Made by a program: the position numbers and the translations under genes. Below, one piece after another: positions 23,856 through 34,878 of a stretch of 64,000 bases of DNA (within the stretch, counting starts at the first letter, position 1; each line of letters begins with the position of its first letter). A model generated the notes under the pieces. The model did not search any database. It worked only from the letters and a program-made list of their open reading frames with translations, and was not told the DNA's origin. The stretch is from the NCBI GenBank assembly GCA_014529385.2, contig CM043969.1:15129446-15193445 (forward strand), read 5' to 3'. Origin of the DNA: Adiantum capillus-veneris. Its lineage: Eukaryota > Streptophyta > Polypodiopsida > Polypodiales > Pteridaceae.

Positions 23856-24162
23856 TGTTGGAATTAGGGTTGCAGAGAAACACACACAGCTTGGAGAAGA
23901 CGAAGGAAGCTCAAGGCACACAATAGAGAAACACACTTGTTGGAATTAGGGTTGCAGAGAAACACACACAGCTTGGAGAAGACGAAGGAAGCTCAAGGCA
24001 CACAATAGAGAGTGTATTACTTAGTGTGCAATAGAAAGATAGATAGCCCTAGAGTGATGGGCGTATACAATGCACGGGGGAAAAAACCTCCTAAAGAGGG
24101 AAAAAATGCCCCGGAGGTCCTAGTGTGTTCACACACATCACTACCACATGTATATGGTAACA
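23856..24162 (-). repeat. 5' LTR with a partial tandem duplication
   Basis: The plus-strand LTR start TGTTGGAATTAGGG occurs twice, at 23856 and 23938. The first 82 bp are duplicated in tandem, so this LTR is 307 bp against 225 bp without the extra copy and 185 bp for the partner LTR. It ends GGTAACA followed by the TSD AGCAG. Confidence 0.9.
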
Positions 24163-25368
24163 AGCAGGTCTTCACAAAAAACTTCACTTGAAACCAGGCC
24201 TAATTGTAGAACTTTGTGCTGGAAATATTGACATTCTAGATGGCTTAGTCAATGGAGCCGACGGTATATTCAAGGCGATAACACAACACTCCACAACACA
24301 AACAATCTGGATTCACTTTCAAACCACTAAAGTAGACCAAAAAACTAGGTATGAAAACCAACAACTATACATTACATCAATAGATAGACAATGGACACTA
24401 ATCCAAAAAATAACACGTGAGTTTCAACTAGGAAAAAACTTCCTAAACACTATTACTAGAACACAATTCCCAATTCAACCTGCAGCTGCTAGAACCATAC
24501 GCCATGCACAAGGCTTGACACTAGACACCTTGGCTTTCGATCCAACCAGCATTCGAAGTCACGTCCTTGTGTACACTGCCCTCTCTCGTGTAAGAGATCC
24601 CAACAACCTTTACCTTCTGGCAGAATTAACTCCCAACCATATTAAAGTAGACCAAACAGTTCTAACTGAGTTAGACCGCCTCAAAACACATGCCACTTGG
24701 CAACCTACACAGCTTGACCTCCACTCTTTGCCCGGAAATCACTTGATAATACAATCTCTTAACATTGTGTCCCTAAAGAAACACCACAACAACCTTATTC
24801 ATGATAATAGCTTAATGGCCTCCCACATTCTTTGTCTCCAAGAAACAAAACTACAACATCCTAACACAGTGGCCATAAACGGTTACACACACACACTCAA
24901 ACAAATGGCCCCATGGGAGTATCCCTCTTCACATCAAACAAAAACATACATCTACAACACCACAACATCATTTCCACAAATGAAATAGAATGCATTGTAG
25001 CGCTCCTCAAGACGCCACATAATCCACCAATAACCCTAATAACATTGTACCGCAGACCCTCAGCTCCACTTCCCTTACTCCTACAAACATTGACCACACT
25101 ACTCACACCTCACCTCCAACACACCCCTACCATTTTACTCGGTGACTTCAATATCAATGCTAAATACCAAACACCTGAATACCTTGCACTTTTTAACCTT
25201 CTCTCCACACACAACATGACTTTGGATCACATTTGGACTACAAATTCCTTCACTGACATAACAACAGGCACTAACTTCTCATTCTGGTCAGACCACTCCA
25301 TTATTTACTTGTTGCTCCCACTAAACTCCAAAAACACATTCCAATCCTCCCCTCTTCCTACTTCCTAA
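24163..25368 (+). pseudogene. Helitron helicase C-terminus fused to an EEP endonuclease domain
   Basis: Continuation of the helicase after the Copia insertion: LHLKPGLIVELCAGNID, then the closing Pif1 block (AARTIRHAQGLTLDTLAFDP; VLVYTALSRVRDPNNLYLL) to about 24630. The same frame continues into an endonuclease-exonuclease-phosphatase fold: SLNIVSLKKHH, then CLQETKL with the metal-binding Glu at about 24840. After one frame change near 24912 come GDFNINAKY (25138-25164) and WSDHSIIYLLL (25285-25317), the catalytic Asp and the Asp-His pair. It ends TAA at 25366-25368. C-terminal APE-type endonucleases are known from Helentron-type Helitrons, where they are thought to come from LINEs. One frameshift is the only visible defect in this half. 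Confidence 0.85.
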
Positions 25369-27352
25369 AACCACCTCCACAAATCCTTCCATTGGCAAGA
25401 CATCGTGATCCCTCACCTTGTTTTTCTTCATTTGATTCATGCTTTGTTAAAGTTGTTGGGTTTTACTCAATCAATGTTAAAGCTCTCTTCAATTTTAATC
25501 CGAACCACGGTTTACTTTGCATATGAGGTTCTCCAAGGTACATCGTACATCAGTACCGCTCATGTATAAAGGAAGCATTTAAATATTATATAAGATTTCA
25601 TATTCATGTGACCAGTGTATTAACAGTGTTAGAAAAAAACTGGGGTCCAATGTATTTTAACCGGTTGAAATCTTAAAATCCCGGTTAGATTTTGAGCTTG
25701 CCTTGAAGAAAACCGGAAAGTTTTCACAAATTTTAGTGTAATTACTGCCAAAATCTTTAAATTTTGACCTAAAAAACGAGAAAATATCAAGCTTGCCCTT
25801 ATTTTTTTCGGTTAGGAAAAATGTATTTTTCTAGCCCTGCATATGACACTATGCTAGCGATGTAGGAATACGGTCCAATCAAGCTCATAATTGGGGACTT
25901 TACGTAAAGCTAGAGTGGATGGGAGGAATGTTTTTTGGCTTTCTAAAAGAAACCTTTAGTGTTGTGTTCGGTTAGGGAGACTCCTTTCATTTCACATCCT
26001 GACATGATCGAGACTTACCTTTCATTTCACATCCTGACATGTCTTTACTTTTCTTGAATTCTCTCTTTTTTGAATGCTAAAGTGAAGTTTCACCTTGCAT
26101 AAATTTTAGTAAATTTTACACACACACATGTTTTTTTTTTTACACACACACACTCTCGGATGTTTTTTTTTGCATTCTATTGTTTTAGAATGCTAAAGTG
26201 AAGCTTCACTTGCATAATTCTAATAAATTCTATACACACACACATATATTAATTAGTTCTCTTTATTTCACCTTTCATTTCACAACTTCACATGGCTTTA
26301 CATTTCTTACATTTTATAGCTTGATTCCAGGCAATGTTAACAATCGAAAAAGTCTCTTTTATTAAGCGGCTGCTGATTGAGTTTCTTCTTCACAAAGAAG
26401 AAAATCAGAAATACTAGCAAAATTTTTGAGATTTGCAAAATTTTTGGACGACTTTCTCACATTTTCCATCGATTTTCTTTTGTTTACCATGGTTTGCAGT
26501 TAGCTAGGCTCGATTTTCAATCGGCTCAAGACTAAGCTGAGGCAATCCTTCCCCAAACGCTGATACCAATTTAATTCAACCTAACAATTTTATCACTTTC
26601 TTATTGTTTTTGAAAGCCGTCGTGACTCTTTCTCTTGTTTTTTTAATAGCAAAACTCACAATTGTGAGTGAATTATATTGATTATCCCAAAAAATTACAA
26701 TAACTTGCCATGTTCGTGCCGAGCCATGACATCATCCAGAGACCATTTTCCTTTCCCTGTTGCTCTCAAGAGCGACGCCTGTTTTCCTATCAAGGGCTAT
26801 TTTGCCTATCAACTCTTGTCATTTGCCACGATAGAATCTCAAAATCTCCTCTCATTGTTCATGTTTACACTCTAAAATTTATCTATTAACATAATATGGC
26901 GGAAGGGAAAGACCTTTACACGTGTCGCAATCTCCGACTAGAAGGCTAAAGTCCAAAACGAAAAAAAATCCCTTTGCACATGATAAAGGAGGAGAGAGGG
27001 GGGGAGAGAGAGGCCGCGGACGGCAGCCGGCCGTACTAGTGTTATATATTTAGATTGATCATTAACACAAAGCATGTGAAAAGAGGCTTGGGAAATTGCG
27101 CGTCAAAAAAAAATTCTACTATGCCTCTCTCAATCAATCTCAGGCCCCACTCAGGAGCACTTTTCAGTTCCATAAATGATAAAAGATGGTACGTCGTTTT
27201 TTCATTTATAGAGTCGGTGTATACTTTCAGGCGGTGTCAGCAGAAATTACAATGCGGCAAAAGGGCGCATGGTAAAGTTGGGCCACCTCAAATGAGACCG
27301 CCGCGTCTGTGTGACTGGGGCCAGCTACCGTTTGCCGAGCCCTGCGTTCACG

Positions 27353-27354
<2 letters not shown>
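25369..27354. other. spacer with local repeats upstream of the P450 gene
   Basis: No gene. It contains a 23-bp phrase CTTTCATTTCACATCCTGAC twice (25986 and 26021). A ~65-bp direct repeat occurs at about 26070 and 26188 (GAATGCTAAAGTGAAG.TTCAC), whose second copy includes the perfect 16-bp palindrome AAGTGAAGCTTCACTT. (CA)n stretches are also present. TTATATATTTAG near 27043 is a possible TATA box for the P450, but the distance to the ATG (about 380 bp) makes this weak. Confidence 0.5.
26654..26669. repeat. 16-bp palindrome ACTCACAATTGTGAGT, copy 1
   Basis: Perfect inverted repeat, also found at 32175-32190 and 45019-45034. Copies 1 and 3 share flanks (CAAA before, GTG.(A/T)TTATAT-like after). 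Confidence 0.8.

Positions 27355-27391
<37 letters not shown>
27355..27391 (+). repeat. (TC)n microsatellite in P450 5' leader
   Basis: About 18 TC units, 37 bp before the chosen start codon; a pyrimidine-rich leader is common in plant genes. Confidence 0.9.
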
Positions 27392-27393
<2 letters not shown>

Positions 27394-27427
27394 TTCCTTC
27401 GCATATTCTGCAGTCGACGGCGTTGTC

Positions 27428-28303
27428 ATGGAAGGAGCATGGCTACCGGCAGGTGGTGGGGCTGTAATGGCAGCGGCGGCGCTGCTCATTGCGGTGGTGT
27501 GGCAGCTGAGAAGGAGGGGCAGAGGTAGCTGTAGACTACCACCTGGGCCAAGGGGTTTACCGGTGGTAGGCAACCTGCTGGAGCTGGTGGGATGCGAGCT
27601 GCCTCACAGGGCCATGGCCAGATTGAGCAACAAGTACGGGCCGATAATGTTCTTGAAGCTAGGGGTTGTTCCCACCGTTGTGGTCTCGGACACCACCTTC
27701 GCCAGAGCTTGCCTGAGCGGCCCAAATGACAAAGTCTTCTGCAGCCGGCCGTCCTTGGAAGTCACGCGGCACCTCACTTTTGGGCAATCATCAGGCATTT
27801 CTATGGCTCCCTACGGCGACGAATGGCGGCATGCCCGCAAGCTGTGCAGCCGTCAGCTCTTCACTTCAAAGCGCGTGAGAGAGTTCGAACCTATACGCAG
27901 TGGCGAGATTATGGCTCTGGTGCGCAGAATCGAGCTCCAAGTAGGGCAGCCCCTCAACCTCACTCAAACTATTGCCAGCCTGTTGGAGGCTACGATTTGT
28001 AAGATACTTCTAGGCAAGCCATTGACACAGATACGCGATGCAACCCTGGGCATCGACATGGCCATGCTAGTTCGCCGCATGATCGACCTCTTCATAGTAC
28101 CGATGATCGGTGACTTCATTCCAGCCTTGGGCTTTTTGGATCGGAAGCTCAAAGCTGATTTAGATGAGGTTCACGCGCAATTCGACACTCTTATCTCTCA
28201 GCTCATTCAAGAACGAGAGCAACGCCCCTCGAGTTCCTCCGAAGTCATTGTGGACGTCTTGCTTGAAAATCTAGAGAGAGACCACGCCAAGACTATCATC
28301 ATG
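27428..28303 (+). CDS. cytochrome P450 monooxygenase, exon 1
   Basis: Exon 1 of a microsomal plant P450, probably an A-type (CYP71-clan) enzyme that inserts oxygen into a small hydrophobic substrate; the substrate cannot be told. The chosen ATG (27428) gives an N-terminal anchor at residues 12-27 (AVMAAAALLIAVVWQL), a basic stop-transfer (RRRGRG) and the proline hinge LPPGPRGLPVVGN at 37-49, as expected for ER enzymes. An upstream in-frame ATG at 27311 would translate the TC repeat and is unlikely. The C-helix WRHAR is W133-R137. The exon is exactly 292 codons and ends ..IIM|GTATGT, a phase-0 donor just before the I-helix. With exon 2 the protein is 497 residues, the normal length, with no stop or frameshift. 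Confidence 0.95.
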
Positions 28304-29299
28304 GTATGTTTCTTTCTCTACATTTACACTTTCAACGGCTAGGCTATATCTCTCTACACCACAATCAAGCAATAACAACTCATGTGGGATTATTTTCTCG
28401 CGAAATAACATGTCAAATTATTGTGTCTGGGATAGAGTGGCCCGTAAAAAGATGGCCCTTTGTTTGGGGGGCCTCCTATCCCAGCTAATAATACCTAAGT
28501 GCACGAGTTTCGAAGCAACGTGAGTGGAGAGCCGTAGTGGTTATCATGGTTGAGGTGAAATCCAGGCCCTTTGATCGCAAGTGCCTTGTTGACAAAACAA
28601 CTCTAAATATCCCTCTCGTTACTTCTGCAATTGATGCCATTTTTTAACACGGGTAAACAGATTGTCGTGTCGTTCTTCCTCTTTGGACTGCCATTCACAG
28701 TGCCATTTCTCTTGCAAGTAGTTGTTTTGCACACCTTTCTTATGCTCCTCTTCAAGTATTCAGATAGTTCTACAAGCTGGTTGGCCTTGTGCAAAGGCAC
28801 TAATGGCCCCCCTAGCATAGTTGTGGCTTGGTTTTATCCTACTTAACAATGAAGAATCACAATGCCATGACGTGCACTAAACCGCATTGTCTTCCCCACT
28901 TCACTCCTTATACATAGCATATGTCTTGCCTTCTATTCCTTTTACAAGCTGATGCTTCACATCAGCTAGTTTTATGGGATTGTGTCCACACATCGACACT
29001 CGCATGTTGTGGGGGTTGAGACATAGTGGCCATGCTTAAAGCCCCTCACCTTTACCAATAGGTAAACTCCCCTTGACTTCTTATCAAGCCTCACCCATGG
29101 GTGTCCCTATTGCTTGCCCCTTATCCAAAAGTATAGTCACAGGTGTTGTCATTTCATCGTGGCAAGTAACTCTAGCTTATGCCAACGGATAAACGGATAG
29201 AAAGAGATGTTTGATATCAACCTAAAGATTTCTTAAATTTTTCCCCGATACTCACAATTTTGTGTGGAGGTGCTATATTAATCCAGAAAGGAATGTATA

Positions 29300-30560
29300 A
29301 TCATCCTTGAGCACGTTAGGTCCCTTTAGGGGCCATAACACACACTCCTTGATAGACGAAAGCTAGTTAAATGGTTACATTTTGTGAACTTGTTGAAACC
29401 AAAACCACTATAGTTTTGGTTTCTTTTTTTCCAACTCCTTAGAGTTCTTGCTTTTTCCAATAGATACGACCACTTCCCTACTCTCTTGAATAATCTCTTT
29501 GAAGGAGGTCGTCGAGTGCTTGTTTTTGAAGACATGTAGGCTTTTAAACTTCCTGAATTGTTTGAAGGATAATAAGCGGACAACTTTTGTGCAGACTAGG
29601 ATAGCTTGGTTCTTTTGAATCATCCCTCCCAAGAGTACGTCGTTTGTGAAGAACAAGATCTTTCAAGTCTTCTGTATCCATTTGCATATTCTACCCATGA
29701 GGCCTCTCCTAGTTAGACAATTCCGGAACAAGTGAAGGGGATACTCACTTGCCGCTTTGTACACTGTGCATCTATCTGAGCCTATCACCCTGGTTAATAT
29801 CTTGACCAAAATAGAAATAACACCCCATACCACCTTTCATAGATGGGGACTATCGAGGGTCCCCAATGTTGCTTTTTATTGATAACCCATCGAGACTCTG
29901 GCTGATGCTTCTGCCATCGCTTATTGAGTGGAAAGAATCAATTTGTTTTGGACATTAGCTTGCAATAGATTTCCTTTGCTTGGGGTTTGGTGAATTTTAT
30001 GTGCTTAGGCCACTGCCAGGCCTTTCAATCAAACTTGACCTCACAAATTGGCATAGGCACATTGTCAACGACCCCATTGATTGCAATCGTTCATTTGCAT
30101 TGAGGTTATATTGGGTAACTAATTGATCTGCTTCTTTCCATCTCATGCCGCTTCTATCATAGAATTGGGTTAGATGAATGAGCCCTTTGTCATTGATTTT
30201 TATGGTAATTCCTTTCCAAAACAGATTCACAAACCACTTTCGAGAGCCATGGGGACTAGTGTGCTCTAGAGATTTGAAAATTCTGGGTACCTCTCCCCAT
30301 TCTAGTGCCTCTGATGCTTTGGTACACTTGCATACCACCCCCCTCACGTTGCCACCTAGTTTTGTTTGTCCATTGAGGTGCGTGTATTTTGTGTGAATCC
30401 CAATCTCCTTCCATGAGACCCCTTGGGAGAATAGCTTCACCTTGTCAATCATAAATTTAGCACAATGGACCTCTGTATGCACTGTCGGGTTGAGGATACC
30501 ACTACTGCCTTTCTCCTTGAGTCTAGCAACACACTTCCATTTTTCCCATTACTAGGGTAT
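29300..30560 (-). pseudogene. LINE fragment (C-terminal zf-RVT region)
   Basis: Minus-strand pieces resemble the segment after reverse transcriptase in plant L1-type LINEs. One open frame runs 30482-29997 (WGEVPRIFKS, WFVNLFWKGI, RWKEADQLV). A second part near 29840-29660 has the spaced W, C and H pattern of the terminal zinc-binding domain (HLWKVVWG, RCTVYKAASEYPLHLFRNC). The sequence after it (FTNDVLLGGMIQKNQAILVC, 29650-29590) is shared with the fragment at 32.2-33.0 kb, so both come from one family. Heavily decayed; antisense to the P450. Confidence 0.5.
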
Positions 30561-30756
30561 CGTATTTTTGTTTTTATTTTTGCATAGAAAGTTTTTCATG
30601 GGTCGCCTTGTACGCTTTGTCATGGGCCATGGACAAAGTTTGGAGAAACATACAAATATGTGCTGATCCTTCTGCTCCACAATAGGGTGAAGATGATCGA
30701 TTCTTTTATGATCCCATACATGTCCTTCATGGCGACTCTTTTCAAAGTAATCTTAA

Positions 30757-31944
30757 CACTAGCCTAGTAGTTGGACACTTAAGTGACTTGAGGCATTGAA
30801 GTGTCCTATTTTCCTACCAAGTTTTGGAAAATTTATTTGTCAAGCTAAAAAGAAGTTTTTTACACGTTGCTTCTACCATAGGTTTGGTATGAGGGAAAGA
30901 AAACACTGGATTTTTATCCATGTCAAAATATAATCTATATGGAGAGAATTATGGTAAGTTCCAAGTCAATCTTTTTGTAGAGATAGCCTTTTTTATGTTT
31001 ATAAAAGCTAAGTGTTAGTACTTAGTGTTACAAAACAATGGAGTGTTCTTCAAATGCTAATTTCCAAGTCACATGCAAGTTATAGACATAATTTCTTACT
31101 TGAGCATGTGCTGAATAAGAGCATAATTTTGGTCTTCCAAAGGTCCCCTCATGGAATTGGGGTTATTCTAGTGTAATTTGACAATTACAAATGATTTTAT
31201 GTGTTAAAACCAAGAAACTACATATGTTTCGGCCCCCTAATTCAGTTAAAATCTCTTTACTTGAATTCTATCTTGAATTTTTAATTCTGCAAAAAACTCT
31301 TGAAAATCTTGAGTTCTCCATGATAACATTGAGACCAAGGTTTTAGGCATCCCAATTGTGTATGCACCACGTAATTTGATACATTTATTTAATCCACATG
31401 AAATTTTTTGATATTATTTGAGGTTTTGAATGCTTATGTCTCAAGAATGAAAATATCAAAGTTTTCTCTTACTCAGTTTTGAATCTTTAAAATGTTCCAA
31501 TAAATGTTGCATACCAAAGCCCTTCTACTTGCCACCTTGAGTCCTCAATGAAAAGGGTAATCAATGTATCACTTTCTAAAACTCACAAATACATCAAAAA
31601 CATATTTTTCTTTGTATACAATGATATGGTTGAAATTGCCATATCAAACACTTTGAACTTTCCATTATTGTATATACTCTAATGTGAAATTTTTTGCACA
31701 TGAAACTTTCAATTATTTATAGCACAATTGTGAAAGTCACAAAATTTTTTCTATAAGGTTGCTTCATTTTTTCTTGAGCTTATAGAGGTGATTTCTTCAA
31801 AGCGTCAGTCGCAGTCTTACCAAGGTCAACTTGATAAGTATATTCCTTGATCATGCTAGATTCTAAAATGCAAGGTTATATTTTTAAAAGACCCATCTGT
31901 AAAATATGGACACTTAAGTGTTCTGTTTTGGTACCAAACTAGTG
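30757..31944. mobile_element. TTAA-flanked non-autonomous DNA transposon, copy in P450 intron
   Basis: 1188-bp non-coding element with inverted ends CACTAG... / ...CTAGTG and TTAA immediately outside both ends (30753-30756, 31945-31948). Subterminal GGACACTTAAGTG occurs in both arms, inverted. The ends and subterminal motif match the 1323-bp copy at 46550-47872. No transposase frame. Confidence 0.75.
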
Positions 31945-32174
31945 TTAAGAGAAGTAAAAGTGTACTCCACAATGGATTACCAGTTAGAGAGACCTCAATG
32001 CCTAGCTCAAGCATATATTAACAACTAGATTTCTCTAGACTTAGTTAGGTAGATGATTCATGAAAGAGGAGAGACTTAATTCTACCCATAAGCAACATGA
32101 GAAGCAAGATCTTGTTTCTTGTATCTTTGGCCTTCTATCTCACATATTCATTATCTTTGTTTCTTTTTTTCCAT

Positions 32175-32190
32175 ACTCACAATTGTGAGT
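32175..32190. repeat. 16-bp palindrome ACTCACAATTGTGAGT, copy 2
   Basis: Perfect palindrome within the P450 intron, identical to those at 26654 and 45019. Confidence 0.8.
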
Positions 32191-32199
32191 TGAGAGACT

Positions 32200-33031
32200 T
32201 ACTATTAAATCGAAAAGAATACAACTACCTCAAGCACTGCATGTGCCTTGAGGGGCTAGGGTTCCATCAAAGGCTTGAACACAGAAAAAGATACTCTTAC
32301 CCTCTTGAGAGTAGCTCAATGCAGACCTCCATTCTTCACCCTTGTCAGTTGCCCCTCTTGCTCCTATACCATGCATGAGCTTAGTGCTCTGATGCACAAT
32401 ATCATCAAAATGAGCTACATCCAATTTGCGCTCAAAAACTCGAAGGTTCCCAGTCTTCCAGACCTGGTTGAGGTAACAATATCTGATTATTTGTGTGCAC
32501 ACGAAAATAGCCTGGTTTTGGATACCATGCCCTCTCAGGATCAAGTCATCCGTATAGCACATGGTCTTCCAAGTCCTTCCTACCCATTTGCAAACCCTAG
32601 TGGCTAGCCCTTGTGAAGTAAGGCACTAGCCGGATAGATGCAGGGATCTTCACAAGCTGCCCTACAGCCAGAGCAAGTGTTAGAGCCGATCCTTGTAGTG
32701 TGCACCTTAATCCCAGTAGGCAAGGCTCCCCATTATTCTTTCCAGATGAATATCTTTATGTACTCTGGCCCTTAATCTCCCAAATGGTACTGACACTCCT
32801 CCGCCAACGTTCTTCTGACCAGTTTTTCTTCCATGTTTTGTTGAGTGGGCCAAACCAATCCGTTTTGTACACCAACACCTTATATGTACTCCAGTTCTTG
32901 GGGAGCAGAAACACCTTGTGTTCTAGCCAATGCCAGGCTCTCCAATCCAATTCTACTCCGTCGGCAGGTGGAAATGAGGATGATAGCAATTCCAAGAGTT
33001 GACCAATCAGAAGACTTTTGTACAACCCCAA
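32200..33031 (-). pseudogene. LINE fragment, second copy
   Basis: Minus strand: STIWEIKGQSTKIFIWKE, then LPTG, then CSGC and a spaced C/P pattern (33000-32680), as in the terminal zinc-binding domain of plant LINE ORF2. It continues with YTDDLILRGHGIQNQAIFVC (32560-32500), which aligns with the fragment at 29.6 kb. Several stops. Antisense to the P450. Confidence 0.55.
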
Positions 33032-33684
33032 CTTATGCTGCTACACCATGAGCTCCAAATCCTTCCAACAAAATCTTCTGTCATCCCAAAGATGCGAAAA
33101 TTTATAAATTCTTTTGTTGTTAACCAACCCCAACTTATGCTGCAACATGATGAGCTCCACATCCTTCCAACAAGAACTTCTGTCAAGGAGTCCTTTTCGA
33201 GTTTGGAGATCCATGGTAAGTTCTTGCAATTGGAAAAGGATAAGTATTTATTCATTATACATGATAAAATGGACCAAAAAAAGACAGCAATTTCTAGATT
33301 GTGTGTGAACTCAAAAGACTATGCGAATCAACTACATGTATGATAACACATGGGACATGGTCATAGGATGTATGGTCTTTTGTTGCTTAATGGTCTATGG
33401 CCTTCAGATCTCAATGCTACAATTGGCTCCCTTGCATTATGCTTACAAAATTTAGAAAGAACAAATAACCATGGACTAGGAGGTTCATGCCATGACTGTA
33501 TGCCACACATCAATATAACATTACTCAATGCATTGAACTCAAGGAAATTTCTAGAACACCAAAATAGGATGAGCAAAGAGCATGAAGCATATAAAGTCAT
33601 TAATTCTCACTATTTAGCATGTCAAATATTTCATCTGATACCATATGCTATATGTTACCCTTAAGGATAGTAATATCAAGTATC

Positions 33685-33688
<4 letters not shown>

Positions 33689-33771
<83 letters not shown>
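33689..33771 (+). repeat. compound (TC)n(AC)n microsatellite
   Basis: About 19 TC units followed by about 21 AC units. Confidence 0.97.
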
Positions 33772-33775
<4 letters not shown>

Positions 33776-33907
33776 AAAAATTGCACACTACAAGGATATC
33801 CATTGGAGATACACTTAAACGCATGTAGACAAAAACACACATGACACATTGAAAATCCCACGGAAACAATTGGTGTGCATGCAAAGAAATGTGCACATGC
33901 ATGAAAA

Positions 33908-33912
33908 AACAC

Positions 33913-33960
<48 letters not shown>
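33908..33960 (+). repeat. (AC)n microsatellite
   Basis: About 26 AC units with one interruption, 140 bp after the previous tract. Confidence 0.97.
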
Positions 33961-33961
<1 letters not shown>

Positions 33962-34260
33962 CACAATTGAATTCATTGACCCTTCTTTTTGAACCGCACA
34001 TAAAACAACACACTATGCACTACACTAAGTTTCAATAGAATTATCATTATGTGCTTGCACAATCACATTGGATGTCATCATGACTAACACACGCAAAGGT
34101 GGGATTTCCCTTTTTGATAGAGCCATTTAATTCTTATTCTAAAGATTCAATAACACACAACATGATTGTTGTCTATAAAAGAATTCATTAGTTGTAGAAC
34201 TACACAAATGGTTTGTGGTGATATGTAATCTTAAGGATGAAGATCTTTGTGTGTGAACAG

Positions 34261-34878
34261 GAGCTCATATCAGCAAGTATTGACACATCTAGCACCGTAT
34301 TGGATTGGGCTATGGCAGAGCTAGTGAAGACTCCACAAGCAATGATTAGAGTACAAATGGAGCTAGATTGTGTAACAAAGGGGGAGAGGAGAATGATAAG
34401 AGAAGAAGAGCTAGGGAACTTGGTGTACTTGCAAGCAGTGTTGAAGGAGACAATGAGGCTACATCCACCAGGACCGATAATGGCACCACGTGTGTCAATA
34501 GAAGAATGTGAGGTTGGGGGCTACATTATCCCTAAAGGGAGTATGTTGTTATCAAACATGTGGGCCATTGGGCATGACCCAAAGATCTGGGAGGATCCAG
34601 AGAGGTTCATACCAGAGAGGTTTTTAACTGAAAAGGGTGCACTAATTGATTTTTTTGGAAATCACTTTGAGCTACTACCATTTGGCACTGGGCGACGAAT
34701 TTGTCCTGGCTTGCCTCTAGCGATTCCCTTAATCCATTCTACACTTGCCAACCTTGTTCACTATTTTGAATGGATTCTTCCTCATGGCCAATATGCCAAC
34801 CTAGAAGAGAAATTTGGTATTATTTCCACTCGTGCCAAACCACTCATTGTCATCCCTCAAATGCGTTACAAAACGTAA
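34261..34878 (+). CDS. cytochrome P450 monooxygenase, exon 2
   Basis: Catalytic half of the P450 begun at 27428. It opens in the I-helix: A297-S298-I299-D300-T301, where the usual second Gly of (A/G)GX(D/E)T is Ser. The K-helix ExxR is E355/R358 (KETMRLHPP). The PERF motif is at 405-408 and repeated at 410-413. The heme-binding loop FGTGRRICPG has the thiolate ligand Cys440. The exon ends TAA at 34876-34878, giving residues 293-497. The acceptor AACAG at 34256-34260 joins exon 1 in phase 0. All catalytic landmarks are present, so the gene is probably functional. The AT-richer codon use compared with exon 1 is noticeable. Confidence 0.95.
   Translation, partial: ELISASIDTSSTVLDWAMAELVKTPQAMIRVQMELDCVTKGERRMIREEELGNLVYLQAVLKETMRLHPPGPIMAPRVSIEECEVGGYIIPKGSMLLSNMWAIGHDPKIWEDPERFIPERFLTEKGALIDFFGNHFELLPFGTGRRICPGLPLAIPLIHSTLANLVHYFEWILPHGQYANLEEKFGIISTRAKPLIVIPQMRYKT

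Larger units (their letters stand above)
18969..24162 (-). mobile_element. Copia retrotransposon inserted in the helicase gene (TSD AGCAG)
   Basis: Complete but defective 5.2 kb Ty1/Copia element on the minus strand. It has TG..CA LTRs, a tRNA-iMet primer site, a purine-rich tract (minus strand CTCCAGGGGGATT) just before the 3' LTR, and a perfect 5-bp target duplication AGCAG. It lies inside the Helitron helicase and is therefore the younger insertion. The LTRs differ by a few substitutions plus indels. Order on the minus strand: 5' LTR, PBS, gag, protease, integrase, RT, RNase H, 3' LTR. Confidence 0.95.
28304..34260 (+). other. P450 intron, 5957 bp, filled with transposon debris
   Basis: Starts GTATGT and ends TGTGAACAG. 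It contains two antisense LINE 3'-end fragments, a 1188-bp TTAA-flanked non-autonomous transposon, a copy of the 16-bp palindrome and two long (TC)n/(AC)n tracts. Parts not listed separately (28310-29290, 33030-33680) show no gene. Confidence 0.85.

Noticed and set aside
27311-27427. Upstream in-frame ATG as P450 start
   Set aside because: It would put a Ser-Leu repeat from the TC tract before the membrane anchor; the ATG at 27428 gives a normal P450 N-terminus.
33676-34013. Minus-strand open frames of about 95 codons rich in Cys-Val
   Set aside because: They are translations of the (AC)n and (TC)n microsatellites.
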